NCBI RefSeq assembly: GCF_002291445.1
Contig: NZ_CP014137.1
Location: forward strand, 868,001 to 932,000
Origin: Brenneria goodwinii
GTDB taxonomy: Bacteria > Pseudomonadota > Gammaproteobacteria > Enterobacterales > Enterobacteriaceae
Direction of reading: 5' to 3'
Length of the DNA: 64,000 bases
Shown: positions 54,062 through 63,312 of the stretch, one piece after another
Layout of the letters: each line of letters opens with the position of its first letter
Position numbering within the stretch: the stretch's first letter is position 1
The notes under the pieces: model-generated
Told to the model about the DNA's origin: nothing
The model's database searches: none
What the model saw: only the letters and a program-made list of their open reading frames with translations
Program-made: the position numbers and the translations under genes

Positions 54062-56259
54062 ACAAGGAGGATAACCATGCTGTCCGTATCCGAACTCGCC
54101 GGCCGCCTCACCGGCACGCTGAATCGCTATTCGCTGGCGGTGAGCGGCAGAACCGACCTGGACGTGGAGTCCTTTAGCGCCACCGAGGGGCTGAGCCAGA
54201 CCTATTGCTACCAGATAACCTTTACCAGCGGCAGCGATATCGCCCCCGGCGAGATGCTGCTGCAGGACGCCACCTTTACCTTCAACGCGCCGGGCGTCAC
54301 GCTCGGCGATGTGGCGCTGCCTGCGGCCTCGGCGCGGGCGGTACACGGGGTGGTGACGCAGTTTCAGCGGCTGTCGGCGTCGGCGGACGAGGTGCGCTAT
54401 CAACTGACGCTGGAGCCGCGGCTGGCGTTGCTGGCCAATGCCGGGCGGCCGGCGATATACCAGAACCAGTCGGTGCCGGAGATAGTCGAGCAGATATTGC
54501 GCCGGCAGCATCAGTTTGAAGGCTGGCAGTTCGAGTTCCGCCTGCGCAACCGCTACCCGCCGCGCGAGCAGGTGATGCAGTGGCAGGAGAGCGACCGGGC
54601 GTTTATCGACCGGCTGCTGGCGGAAGTGGGTATCTGGTATCGCTTCGAGATGGACGCGCGGCTGAAAAGGGAAGTGGTGGTGTTCGCCGACGACCAGCAG
54701 TTCTACCAGTTTGACGTGAGCCTGCCGCTGCGCAGTCCGTCGGGAATGAACGACAACGGGGTGGAGTCGGTATGGGGGCTGAGCTCGGCGCATCAGGTGG
54801 TCAGCCAGTCGGTGCGGGTGAAGGATTACAACTACCGCCAAGCGGGAGACGGTCTGCAGACCGAAGCGGAGGTGAGCGGCGGCGGGGAGAGCACTTACGG
54901 ACAGGTGTACCGCTACGGCGACAACTACCTGACGCTGGGTGGCGAAAGCGGTGAGTCGGGCGGCGAGACGGCGGAAGGAGGCGATTTCTACGCGCGGCTG
55001 CGCCACGAACGGCTGCTGAATAATCAGCATCAACTGAGCGGGAAGAGCAATGCCTCAACGCTGGCGCCGGGACAGATGCTGGAAATCGCCGGCGGGGTGC
55101 CGGCGATATTCGCCAAAGGGATAGTCATCACTACTATCAGTGCCGGCGCGCGGCGTGACAGCAGCTATATGCTGACGTTTACCGGCATTCCCTACAGTGA
55201 AACGGTGGGATTCCGCCCGGAGCCAGAAGCGCGACCGAGGATAGCGGGGACGCTGCCGGCGCGGGTGACGAGTATTACCGCGGGCGACACATACGCGCAT
55301 CTGGACAAGATGGGGCGTTACCGGGTGAAGTTCGACTTCGACCTGGATAACTGGAAGACGGGTTACGAAAGCCTGTGGGTGCGTCTCGCCAAACCCTACA
55401 GCGGCGACACCTACGGCATGCACCTGCCGCTGCTGGCGGGAACGGAGGTGGCGATAGCGTTTGAAGAGGGCAACCCGGACCGGCCGTATATCGCCTGTGC
55501 GCTGCATGACTCACGGCACCCGGACCATGTGACGCAGGCGAACAACAAACGCAACGTTATCCGCACGCCGGCCAACAACAAGCTGCGGATGGAGGACGAG
55601 CGGGGCAAAGAGCATATCAAGCTGTCGACCGAGTACGGCGGCAAGTCGCAGTTGAACCTGGGGCATCTGGTGGACAGTACCCGTGAGCAGCGGGGAGAAG
55701 GGTTTGAGCTGCGCACCGACCAGTGGGGGGCGATACGGGCGGGGAAAGGGATTTTCATCAGCGCGGAGAGGCGGGAGCGCGCCGGTTCCGAACAGCTGGA
55801 CATGCAGGAAGCGATAGCGCAGTTGGAGAATGCCCGGTCGGAAGCGCAAGGGCTGCGGCATGCGGCGCAGGCGGCGAGGGCGGAGCTGGCGGATATCGAG
55901 AAGCAGACGGCGCTGCTGAATGAGACGCTGAAGGCGCTGAAACAGCAGGCGGTGCTGATATCGGCGCCGTCGGGGATAGCGCAGGTGACGCCGGGGAGCG
56001 TGCAACTGTCGGCGGGCGAGAATCTGATAGCCACGAGCGGAGCGGACGGGGATATCGGCATCGGCAAATCGTTTCGTGTGGCGGTGAGGGAGACGCTGAG
56101 TCTGTTTGCGCAGCGGCTGGGAATAAAGCTGCTGGCGGCGGCGGGCAAGGTGGAGGTGCAGGCGCAGAGCGATGCCATGGACCTGCTGGCGCAAAAACAG
56201 CTGACGGTGGCGAGTCAGGACGACAGGGTAGTGGTGACGGCGAAGACGGAACTGCTGCT
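51197..56259 (+). repeat. 5.06 kb direct repeat, right copy (tssM2-vgrG3)
   Basis: This is the right partner of the repeat at 30453-35515, in the same orientation. The two copies flank the VasX-like effector, the immunity array, the broken gene, the DUF4123 gene and partner protein 2. Confidence 0.9.
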
Positions 56260-56587
56260 GAACTGCGGCGGGGGGTATATCCGGTTTAAGGACGGTCAGA
56301 TTGAGCTGGGGGCGTCGAATAATGTGCTGCTGAAGACGCCGGTGGTGCAGCGGATGGGATCTGCGTCAATAGAATCGCCTATATTGCCTCAGTTTAATAA
56401 TATAGCTGATTATAATATTCGATTTCTTATGACAGATGATATGAATAAACCATATGTGAAGACTAATTATATCGCCTATTTCCCTGATGGGACATATACA
56501 AAGGGAACTACGGATACTCAAGGATACACTGAAGTTTTCGCCAGAAGCAGTGAAGAAGCTATATCCATCCATTTATTGCAGAGCTGA
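54077..56587 (+). CDS. vgrG: T6SS spike protein VgrG3 with C-terminal adaptor extension
   Basis: This 836-residue VgrG is nearly identical to VgrG2 through the gp27-like, OB, coiled and most of the DUF2345 regions, then diverges from 56260. The final ~70 residues (DYNIRFLMTDDMNKPYVKTN, TYTKGTTDTQGYTEVFARSS) form a small beta-domain of the transthyretin-like type also seen at the end of VgrG1. Island 3 has no PAAR gene, so this tail probably recruits the cysteine hydrolase encoded 16 bases downstream. Confidence 0.95.
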   Translation: MLSVSELAGRLTGTLNRYSLAVSGRTDLDVESFSATEGLSQTYCYQITFTSGSDIAPGEMLLQDATFTFNAPGVTLGDVALPAASARAVHGVVTQFQRLSASADEVRYQLTLEPRLALLANAGRPAIYQNQSVPEIVEQILRRQHQFEGWQFEFRLRNRYPPREQVMQWQESDRAFIDRLLAEVGIWYRFEMDARLKREVVVFADDQQFYQFDVSLPLRSPSGMNDNGVESVWGLSSAHQVVSQSVRVKDYNYRQAGDGLQTEAEVSGGGESTYGQVYRYGDNYLTLGGESGESGGETAEGGDFYARLRHERLLNNQHQLSGKSNASTLAPGQMLEIAGGVPAIFAKGIVITTISAGARRDSSYMLTFTGIPYSETVGFRPEPEARPRIAGTLPARVTSITAGDTYAHLDKMGRYRVKFDFDLDNWKTGYESLWVRLAKPYSGDTYGMHLPLLAGTEVAIAFEEGNPDRPYIACALHDSRHPDHVTQANNKRNVIRTPANNKLRMEDERGKEHIKLSTEYGGKSQLNLGHLVDSTREQRGEGFELRTDQWGAIRAGKGIFISAERRERAGSEQLDMQEAIAQLENARSEAQGLRHAAQAARAELADIEKQTALLNETLKALKQQAVLISAPSGIAQVTPGSVQLSAGENLIATSGADGDIGIGKSFRVAVRETLSLFAQRLGIKLLAAAGKVEVQAQSDAMDLLAQKQLTVASQDDRVVVTAKTELLLNCGGGYIRFKDGQIELGASNNVLLKTPVVQRMGSASIESPILPQFNNIADYNIRFLMTDDMNKPYVKTNYIAYFPDGTYTKGTTDTQGYTEVFARSSEEAISIHLLQS

Positions 56588-56603
56588 TATTTAAGGAGGG
56601 CTC

Positions 56604-57848
56604 GTGGCCAAATATCGCATATGCACCAAATTTAGCTCTAATATACCCTATCAATATATTTATTATGACTTATCCATACATAAAACTAAAGGGGATGGCG
56701 AAAAATTTTTTTTACTTCAGGTAGAAAAACAACCCGTACTTCCTGGCTATATAACAGGTGTGCATGAGACAAAAGAAATTGATGATGATTTGTCTATTAT
56801 TTATATTATGGATATCATGTTATATCGAAAGTCCGGTGAAGAGTATATTCGCGTTTTTCATGAACCGGTTAGTAGGATGTATCGACTGAAAGATATGATA
56901 AGTGGAAAACCGGTTTCATCTGATAAAAAAGAAAGTGTATGTTATTTTGAAACCTCTCAACAGGTGCAGAAATCAGAACAAGGGAATATAAATAATTATC
57001 ATGTAAAAATTTCTTGTGAAGAAAGAATGTTTATTGCACCAGAACATCCTATCGGTGATCCTCTTGACCCGTTTAGTAAAGAAAAAATTGATAGGGAACT
57101 ACAAATAAGAACGTCTTCTTCCACATTAAGTAGCCCGTCTCTTGGTGTCAATGTGTATCCTTATCCATTTCAACAGGAAACCATGTTATGTGGTCCTGCC
57201 GCATTTTTTTATTGTTTGCTTATAGATAGACCTGATTTATATGAAGCCATAGTTAGAGGGTTATGGCGCAATGGAAAAATAAAGGTCGGTGACTTAAATA
57301 TAGAACCATCTTTTAAAACCAGAAGACCTGGTAATTTATTTTATTCTCATGGAAAACAGAAGATATCAAGCATCGACTGGATTTCACTTGCTAGCTTGAG
57401 GGATTCAGAAAATAGATTGATGACATATGACTCTCCTGACGATAAAGTTTCTGCTATAACTATGTGGGGGCGTATCGAAGATTGGTTTACTAAAATGGGA
57501 TCAAGAAAATTATTTAGTAATATCTCTTTAACTCACAGTAAATTACGTGATGTTGTTATGCTTAATAATTATGTTGGGCAAGGTCGGCATATTACCAGTT
57601 TGATATCGGCAGGTATGTTGCAACTGGGTGCTGATTCGCCCTTTAAAGACCACTGGATTGTTTGGGAAGGTCCTGTCAGACTGGCGAAAGACAATACGCC
57701 AGTTACATTGGAGAGTGATTTAAACGAAATAGTAAAACTTAATTTATTTTCATGGGGTGAGGTTAAGGATTGGCTAGAGATGAATTTAACCTTGTCGGAT
57801 TTTCTTAAAAATACATTTGGAGCTATGGTGTTTGAAAAAATACCATAA
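56604..57848 (+). CDS. Probable T6SS effector, papain-like cysteine hydrolase
   Basis: This 414-residue protein starts at GTG 56604 after AAGGAGG. Residues ~185-205 read YPYPFQQETMLCGPAAFFYC, with a likely nucleophile Cys196 at the start of a helix. A downstream FKDHWIVWEGPV (His350) gives the Cys-His order of papain-like or C39-like peptidases and amidases. The N-terminal ~170 residues may serve for loading onto VgrG3. No signal peptide is present. Two small lipoprotein genes follow at once, which implies a periplasmic target such as peptidoglycan or an envelope protein. I do not recognise a named effector family; the catalytic role is inferred from the two motifs only. Confidence 0.6.
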   Translation: MAKYRICTKFSSNIPYQYIYYDLSIHKTKGDGEKFFLLQVEKQPVLPGYITGVHETKEIDDDLSIIYIMDIMLYRKSGEEYIRVFHEPVSRMYRLKDMISGKPVSSDKKESVCYFETSQQVQKSEQGNINNYHVKISCEERMFIAPEHPIGDPLDPFSKEKIDRELQIRTSSSTLSSPSLGVNVYPYPFQQETMLCGPAAFFYCLLIDRPDLYEAIVRGLWRNGKIKVGDLNIEPSFKTRRPGNLFYSHGKQKISSIDWISLASLRDSENRLMTYDSPDDKVSAITMWGRIEDWFTKMGSRKLFSNISLTHSKLRDVVMLNNYVGQGRHITSLISAGMLQLGADSPFKDHWIVWEGPVRLAKDNTPVTLESDLNEIVKLNLFSWGEVKDWLEMNLTLSDFLKNTFGAMVFEKIP

Positions 57849-57854
57849 TGGCAT

Positions 57855-58223
57855 ATGAAAAGAATAACGATTTTTTGTTTATCTCTTTTAATCTTAGGGT
57901 GTGTGTCTAAGGTTGAGTTTTCTCCGGATAAATTACCTGATGGCTATGTTGGTAAACCGTACTACGCCAAAGTAACTATCATTGGTAACTCAGGGCATGT
58001 AGATGGTGCAAGTATTGAGTATAAAATTAAACCAGAGGAGTCAGGGTTAAAAATTTCTTTTTGCGATCCAGATTCTCCTGTCCGATTTAATTGTGTGGTT
58101 ATACGCGGCGTACCAAGTAAAAGCGGTGACTCCGTGGTTTCTTTGCAGGGTGCGACGCTGACGACGTCATATTTTTTATCAGGGAAGGTTTTTGATAAAA
58201 AATATGTCTTTAAAATTAATTAA
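57855..58223 (+). CDS. Probable immunity lipoprotein, Ig-like, copy 1
   Basis: This 122-residue lipoprotein has lipobox LILGC (Cys16) followed by a single domain. DKLPDGYVGKPYYAKVTIIG at the start and VIRGVPSKSGDSVVSL in the middle match the pattern of bacterial putative-Ig (He_PIG) domains. Two Cys (in FCDPDSPVRFNC) could form a disulfide. It begins 6 bases after the effector stop, so it is probably the cognate immunity protein in the periplasm. Confidence 0.7.
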   Translation: MKRITIFCLSLLILGCVSKVEFSPDKLPDGYVGKPYYAKVTIIGNSGHVDGASIEYKIKPEESGLKISFCDPDSPVRFNCVVIRGVPSKSGDSVVSLQGATLTTSYFLSGKVFDKKYVFKIN

Positions 58224-58297
58224 AATATTTTCAAATGTGGGTTTTTATCTGATAAAAGGGAAGAGAGTGTACTGTTTTGAAAAAGCTCATCAGGTAT

Positions 58298-58666
58298 ATG
58301 AAAAACATAATGATTATATGCTTATCTCTTTTAATCTTAGGATGTGTGTCGAAGGTTGAGTTTTCTCCGGATAAATTACCTGATGGCTATGTTGGTAAAC
58401 CGTATTATGCAAAAGTAACTATCATTGGGAATGCCGGCCCTGCGGATGGCGCTAGAGCCAATTATTCAATTAATCCTTCAGATTTTGGATTAAAAATACA
58501 TCTTTGCGATCCGGATTCTCCTGTGCGGTTTAATTGTGTGGTGATAAGCGGTGTGCCAAATAAAAGCGGTGACATCGTGGTTTCTTTGCAGGGCGCGACG
58601 CTGACGACGTCATATTTTTTATCAGGGAAGACTTTTGATAAAAAATATGTCTTTAAAATAAATTAA
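58298..58666 (+). CDS. Probable immunity lipoprotein, Ig-like, copy 2
   Basis: This 122-residue tandem paralogue of the previous gene starts at ATG 58298, which gives the same distance to Cys16. Most of the sequence is identical. The difference is concentrated between residues ~50 and 72 (NAGPADGARANYSINPSDFG against NSGHVDGASIEYKIKPEESG), a surface strand that could hold specificity. A TTG start at 58277 would add 7 residues and is less likely. Confidence 0.7.
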   Translation: MKNIMIICLSLLILGCVSKVEFSPDKLPDGYVGKPYYAKVTIIGNAGPADGARANYSINPSDFGLKIHLCDPDSPVRFNCVVISGVPNKSGDIVVSLQGATLTTSYFLSGKTFDKKYVFKIN

Positions 58667-58805
58667 AATGTTGTGTTATTAGATTGATGTTGATAGATCA
58701 TTTTGAAGAATGGCTCTGGCAAAAATTTGTATGAAAAGTGCGAAAATATCTTTTTATTTAATCAGTAAGCCACTCGACTTTAGAATAATTATTAAGGATG
58801 CATAG
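58667..58805. other. Spacer before the second structural block
   Basis: These 139 AT-rich bases separate island 3 from tssA. No hairpin with a T-run is evident and no gene is seen. It may hold a promoter for tssAFGJE; I could not define one. Confidence 0.35.
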
Positions 58806-60422
58806 ATGTTGCAACAATTAATCACCAGCTGTTTTGGTCAACGTGATCCGTTGGCGGAAACCCGGAAGTGGGTGAATGGATGGCATCACTGGCTGCAACC
58901 GATTGATAGCTCATCACCGGTGGGTGAAGACCCCGCCTATGATGACGATTTTCAGCGAATGCGTGATGAGGTTAATAAACTTTCCGGGGTAGATACCGAT
59001 CTGGTTTGCAGCCTGGCGGAAACGTTGCTCACCACCCGCTGTAAAGATGTCCGCGTCGCCACTTACTATATCTGGGCGCGATTGCACCGTGACGGAGAAG
59101 CGGGGCTGGCTCAGGGGTTACTGTTGCTGGCGGGATTGGTGTCGACTTTTGGCGAGTCCTTGTTGCCTGCCCGTAAGAACAGCCGGCGTCTGGCGTTGGA
59201 GTGGTTAACCGGCGGTAAATTGCAGGACAGCCTCTATCTTTATCCGGAAGTTGCCGCTGCGGATTTTGAAAAAATAGTCGGCGCGCTGGCGTTGCTGGAC
59301 CACCTGTTCGCCGGCTGGAAAGAAGAAAACCGACCGGCGTTGCAGGGGCTGGCGGCAACGATGCACGAACGGCTGTTGCGCTCCGGCGGCGCGCCGTCCA
59401 CGGCGCGGCCTGCGACGGAGTCCGCGGTATCCGGCGAATCGTCTCCGCCCCCCTTATCCAGCCAGACAATGCATAGCAGCCCGCCGCCGACGCAGCGTAT
59501 TCAGTCCGGGCGCGATTTGCTGGATCAGGCGCGTGAGCTGTCTCGCTACCTGCGCGATCAGCCGCAGGGATGGCTTTCCAGCGCGCGGCTGATGCGTAGC
59601 TTGCGCTGGGATACTCTGCATCAGTTGCCGCCGCAGGATGCCTCCGGGCGTACCCGTCTGATGCCGCCGCGTAGCGAGCTGCGCGCGCAGTTAAAACGCC
59701 TGCACCAGCAGCAGCACTGGCTGGAACTGCTTGAGCAAACCGAACGTATGTTCGCCGAGGGTGTTAATCATTTCTGGCTGGATTTACAATGGTATACCTG
59801 CCAGGCGCTGAGCAAATCGGGTCACCCTTATGAGCAGTGGGGTGATATCATCAAGCGCGACTTGGGTATGTTTCTGGAGCGGTTGCCCGATCTTGAATTG
59901 CAAAGCTACAACGACGGTACGCCCTTTGCCGATGAAATAACCCGGCAATGGATAGATCAGCATGTACAGGGAAATCAGGCGCCGATCGAACCGGATCTTC
60001 AGGCTAGCGCGTCGCATGACGATAACGATATTTTATCGCAGGAGAGCGAGGCGCTGGCGCGAGTAGAAAATGACGGCATCGATGCCGCGCTGGCCTGGCT
60101 GGGGGAGTTGCCCGAGGTGAATACTCTGCGTCAACGTTGGCTGCAGCGCCTGCTGATGGCGCGGGTGTCGGAGCAGGGCGGACGCACGGACATCGCTCTC
60201 GCTCTGCTCAATGAACTGAATAGTTCGCCGCAGCCGTTGCAATTGCAATACTGGGAACCGGAGTTGATTTTCGAAGTACGGGCGAGATTATTGAAGATAA
60301 TGCGGGTAAAAATGCAGCGCAGCGAGGGAGATAAAACCATGCTGGCGCAACAGATAGATACCCTAATCGCCGGTCTGGTGGCTATCGATCCGGTCAAGGC
60401 GGCGTTGGTGTGCGGCCAATAG
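58806..60422 (+). CDS. tssA: T6SS sheath-assembly protein TssA
   Basis: This 538-residue protein has an N-terminal ImpA_N domain. The family pattern SSPVGEDPAYDDDFQRMRDE lies near residue 36 and DVRVATYYIWARLHRDG near residue 79. A Pro/Ser-rich linker (~195-228) and a C-terminal VasJ/TssA2-type helical domain (~235-530) follow. TssA sits on the baseplate and guides tube and sheath polymerisation. AAGGA lies 7 bases before ATG. It starts the second structural block. Confidence 0.9.
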   Translation: MLQQLITSCFGQRDPLAETRKWVNGWHHWLQPIDSSSPVGEDPAYDDDFQRMRDEVNKLSGVDTDLVCSLAETLLTTRCKDVRVATYYIWARLHRDGEAGLAQGLLLLAGLVSTFGESLLPARKNSRRLALEWLTGGKLQDSLYLYPEVAAADFEKIVGALALLDHLFAGWKEENRPALQGLAATMHERLLRSGGAPSTARPATESAVSGESSPPPLSSQTMHSSPPPTQRIQSGRDLLDQARELSRYLRDQPQGWLSSARLMRSLRWDTLHQLPPQDASGRTRLMPPRSELRAQLKRLHQQQHWLELLEQTERMFAEGVNHFWLDLQWYTCQALSKSGHPYEQWGDIIKRDLGMFLERLPDLELQSYNDGTPFADEITRQWIDQHVQGNQAPIEPDLQASASHDDNDILSQESEALARVENDGIDAALAWLGELPEVNTLRQRWLQRLLMARVSEQGGRTDIALALLNELNSSPQPLQLQYWEPELIFEVRARLLKIMRVKMQRSEGDKTMLAQQIDTLIAGLVAIDPVKAALVCGQ

Positions 60423-60499
60423 AATGGCGTACCCACGCCCCCGTTAAAATATTTCATCTGCCATGATTGAGCAGGTAAAAATGTGATGATGAGGACAAC

Positions 60500-62266
60500 A
60501 TGGATGATCTAACCCTGCGCTACTTTGAAGCTGAAATGCGTTACCTGAAAGAAGCAGCGAAGGAATTTGCGCAGGCCCATCCAGACCGAGCGGCGATGCT
60601 CAATCTGGATAAAGTCGGCGATCGCGATCCCTATGTCGAGCGCCTGTTCGAAGGCTTCGCCTTTATGATGGGGCGGCTGCGTGAAAAGCTGGACGATGAC
60701 CTGCCGGAACTGACCGAAGGGCTGGTCAGTCTACTGTGGCCGCACTATCTGCGTACGATCCCGTCGCTCTCTATTGTGGAGCTGGCTCCGGAGTGGCGCG
60801 ATATGAAAACTACTGATGCGGTCAAGGCCGGGTTTGAGGTTATCTCCCGTCCAGTCGGTGCTCGCGGCACTCGCTGTCGTTACCGTACGACACGTTCCTT
60901 GCTTTTGCATCCTCTGAATCTGACCCAGGCCTCACTGCATAGCGAATCAGACGGGCGTTCGATTATCCGTTTGCGTTTTGATTGTAGCGAGCTGGCGGAC
61001 TGGCGTCGTGAAGACCTGAGCCGGTTACCGCTCTACCTCAACGCGGACAGCCCTGTCAGTTCGGCGCTGCACTTGGCGTTTACCCGCCAGACCCAGGCGA
61101 TATACCTGCGCCATCCTGGTCAAGGCAGTGAACGCAGCCGGCTGAACGGGTATTTTTCGCCTCAGGGATTTGGCAGCGAAGATCTGCTATGGCCAAAAGG
61201 CGATGCCGCCTTTAGTGGCTACCAGCTATTGCTGGAATATTTTACTTTCCGTGAAAAGTTCATGTTTGTCGAACTCAATGGTCTGGAGAGGGTTGATTTT
61301 CCGGATAATCTCCCCTGGTTCGAACTGGATGTGGTGCTGAATGAGTCATGGTCGCACGAGCTCACCTTCAGTCAGGAAAATATTCTGCTGCACTGCGTGC
61401 CGGTGATTAATCTGTTTGAACTGGATGCCGATCCTCTGACCATTTCCGGGTTGGAAAATGAATATTTACTGCGGCCGCTGCGGGTGCAGGACGGACATAC
61501 GGAAATCTATTCCGTGGACAGCGTGCGTTCCTCGAAACGGGTAAAAGAGCAGGAATATGTTCCTTTCACCAGTTTTCGTCATCGTGGCGGCATGTTGCGC
61601 CACACGGCACCCGAACGCTATTTTCACACCCGCGTGCGGCGCGGGCCATCCGGACTGCACGATACCTGGCTTATTCTCGGCGGCGATGCGTTCGAGTCGG
61701 ATAAATTGTTCCCCGACGAAACCCTGTCGCTACGTATGACCGGCACCAACGGACAACTGCCTCGCAAGGCGCTGCGCAGCACGCTGTTGGACAGTGCGCA
61801 TCAATCGGCGCAGGTGCCGTTGCGCGTGCGTAATCTGTGCTCGCCAACCATGCCTTGCTATCCGCCCGCGGAAGATCGTTTTCACTGGCGCGTACTCAGC
61901 CATTTGGGGTCGAACTTTCTCAGTATGATGGATAACGCCGAGGTACTGCGCGGCACGTTGGCGCTCTATGACTGGACCGACAGTGAAATGAACCGGCGGC
62001 GGCTTGAGGCTATTGTCGATGTGAAACACCATTTGATGCAGCGTTTCGAGAAAGGGTTTATGCTGCGCGGCGTGGATATTGAAGTGACGCTGAACAATGA
62101 AGGATTCAGCGGGAAAGGCGATATTTGCCTCTTCGGCGAACTGCTCAACCGCTTTTTCGCACTGTATGCCGATATTCACCTGTTCACCCAGCTAACGTTA
62201 ATTATACAACCGAACGGAGAGTGCCTGCGATGGAAAGAGAATCACAGCCAGCGCATACCCGGTTGA
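60500..62266 (+). CDS. tssF: T6SS baseplate protein TssF
   Basis: This 588-residue protein of the TssF/VasA/ImpG family has the standard start DDLTLRYFEAEMRYLKEAAKEFA, the DRDPYVERLFEGFAFMMGRL block, and near the C-terminus GKGDICLFGELLNRFFALYA. It forms the baseplate wedge with TssG, TssE and TssK. GAGGA lies before the ATG. It overlaps tssG by 37 bases. Confidence 0.95.
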   Translation: MDDLTLRYFEAEMRYLKEAAKEFAQAHPDRAAMLNLDKVGDRDPYVERLFEGFAFMMGRLREKLDDDLPELTEGLVSLLWPHYLRTIPSLSIVELAPEWRDMKTTDAVKAGFEVISRPVGARGTRCRYRTTRSLLLHPLNLTQASLHSESDGRSIIRLRFDCSELADWRREDLSRLPLYLNADSPVSSALHLAFTRQTQAIYLRHPGQGSERSRLNGYFSPQGFGSEDLLWPKGDAAFSGYQLLLEYFTFREKFMFVELNGLERVDFPDNLPWFELDVVLNESWSHELTFSQENILLHCVPVINLFELDADPLTISGLENEYLLRPLRVQDGHTEIYSVDSVRSSKRVKEQEYVPFTSFRHRGGMLRHTAPERYFHTRVRRGPSGLHDTWLILGGDAFESDKLFPDETLSLRMTGTNGQLPRKALRSTLLDSAHQSAQVPLRVRNLCSPTMPCYPPAEDRFHWRVLSHLGSNFLSMMDNAEVLRGTLALYDWTDSEMNRRRLEAIVDVKHHLMQRFEKGFMLRGVDIEVTLNNEGFSGKGDICLFGELLNRFFALYADIHLFTQLTLIIQPNGECLRWKENHSQRIPG

Positions 62267-63312
62267 TTGCTGCGTTGCAGGAAAGCCTGCCTAAAGCTAA
62301 CTTCTATCGTTTTTGTCAGCTTATTGAGTTCGCTCAGGGGGCCGCGCCGCCTTTGGGGACCACCGTGACGCCCAAAGACGATCCTGTGCGTTTCCGGCCC
62401 CATCCGGGGATGGGATTTCCAGCCAGCGAGCTGAAAGGAGTCGAATGGGACGAACAGCGCCCCGAGCAGCCCCCGACCATTCGCACGACATTTTTGGGGC
62501 TGTACGGTGTCGATTCGCCATTGCCGACCAGCTATCTTGATGATATTGCCCAGCGGCGAGAGGGGCATGAGGCGCTGGAAGCGTTTCTGGATATTTTCAA
62601 TCATCGCTTTTTGACGCAGTTTTATCGCATCTGGCGTAAATACTCCTATCCGGCTTCGTTTGAACCCGGCGGACGCGATAATACGTCGCAGTGTCTTTTG
62701 GGGTTGATAGGGCTGGGAATACCGGGCGCCGCCAAACACATTGCCACGCCGATTTCTCGTTTTCTGGCGTTGCTAAGCACCATGCGTATGCCGACGCGTA
62801 CCGCGGAAGGTATCGTTGCGCTGGTCAAACTGTTGTCGCCCGAAACGCGCGCCGAAGTGCGGGCGCACTATCCACAGCGGGTTGCCATAAAACAGCGAGT
62901 GGCGCTTGGCGGCAAGACACCGGTGAATTTGTCTCAACGACAGGTGCTTGGCAAAAGCGCGATTGATGCGAATAGTCAGTTTGAGCTGACGCTTTACCCA
63001 GCGACGCCTGAACAGGCCAAAGACTGGATGGAGAACGGACAGCTTCACACCGATCTGATGGTTCTGCTGCGAGTCTATCTTGGCTGGCGCTGTACCGCCA
63101 GATTGCGCCTGAGGGTGCCGCGCAGCGTATTGCCCCACGCCACGCTTGGCAGTCGCGAAGTGTTGCTTGGCCGCAACAGTTTACTCAGTCTTAAAAAAAA
63201 TATTTCACAATCTGGACTCCAGGAGGATGTTACTGTCCATCTGGGCATTTATCGAGGACTGGAGCCCAATACTATTAAACGAGAGGCCATTGATGGCGGT
63301 TATCACTTCTAA
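62230..63312 (+). CDS. tssG: T6SS baseplate protein TssG
   Basis: This 360-residue protein of the TssG/VasB/ImpH family is read from ATG 62230. From there the family start (LPKANFYRFCQLIEFAQG) and FRPHPGMGFPASEL follow; the frame upstream of 62230 is unrelated. GLYGVDSPLPTSYLDDI near residue 96 and the FNHRFLTQFYRIWRKY helix are typical. It overlaps tssF at its start and tssJ at its end. Confidence 0.95.
   Translation: MERESQPAHTRLIAALQESLPKANFYRFCQLIEFAQGAAPPLGTTVTPKDDPVRFRPHPGMGFPASELKGVEWDEQRPEQPPTIRTTFLGLYGVDSPLPTSYLDDIAQRREGHEALEAFLDIFNHRFLTQFYRIWRKYSYPASFEPGGRDNTSQCLLGLIGLGIPGAAKHIATPISRFLALLSTMRMPTRTAEGIVALVKLLSPETRAEVRAHYPQRVAIKQRVALGGKTPVNLSQRQVLGKSAIDANSQFELTLYPATPEQAKDWMENGQLHTDLMVLLRVYLGWRCTARLRLRVPRSVLPHATLGSREVLLGRNSLLSLKKNISQSGLQEDVTVHLGIYRGLEPNTIKREAIDGGYHF

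Noticed and set aside
55411..56178. 255-codon minus-strand frame opposite vgrG3
   Set aside because: Antisense to vgrG3, Ser/Cys-rich low-complexity composition, no start signal.
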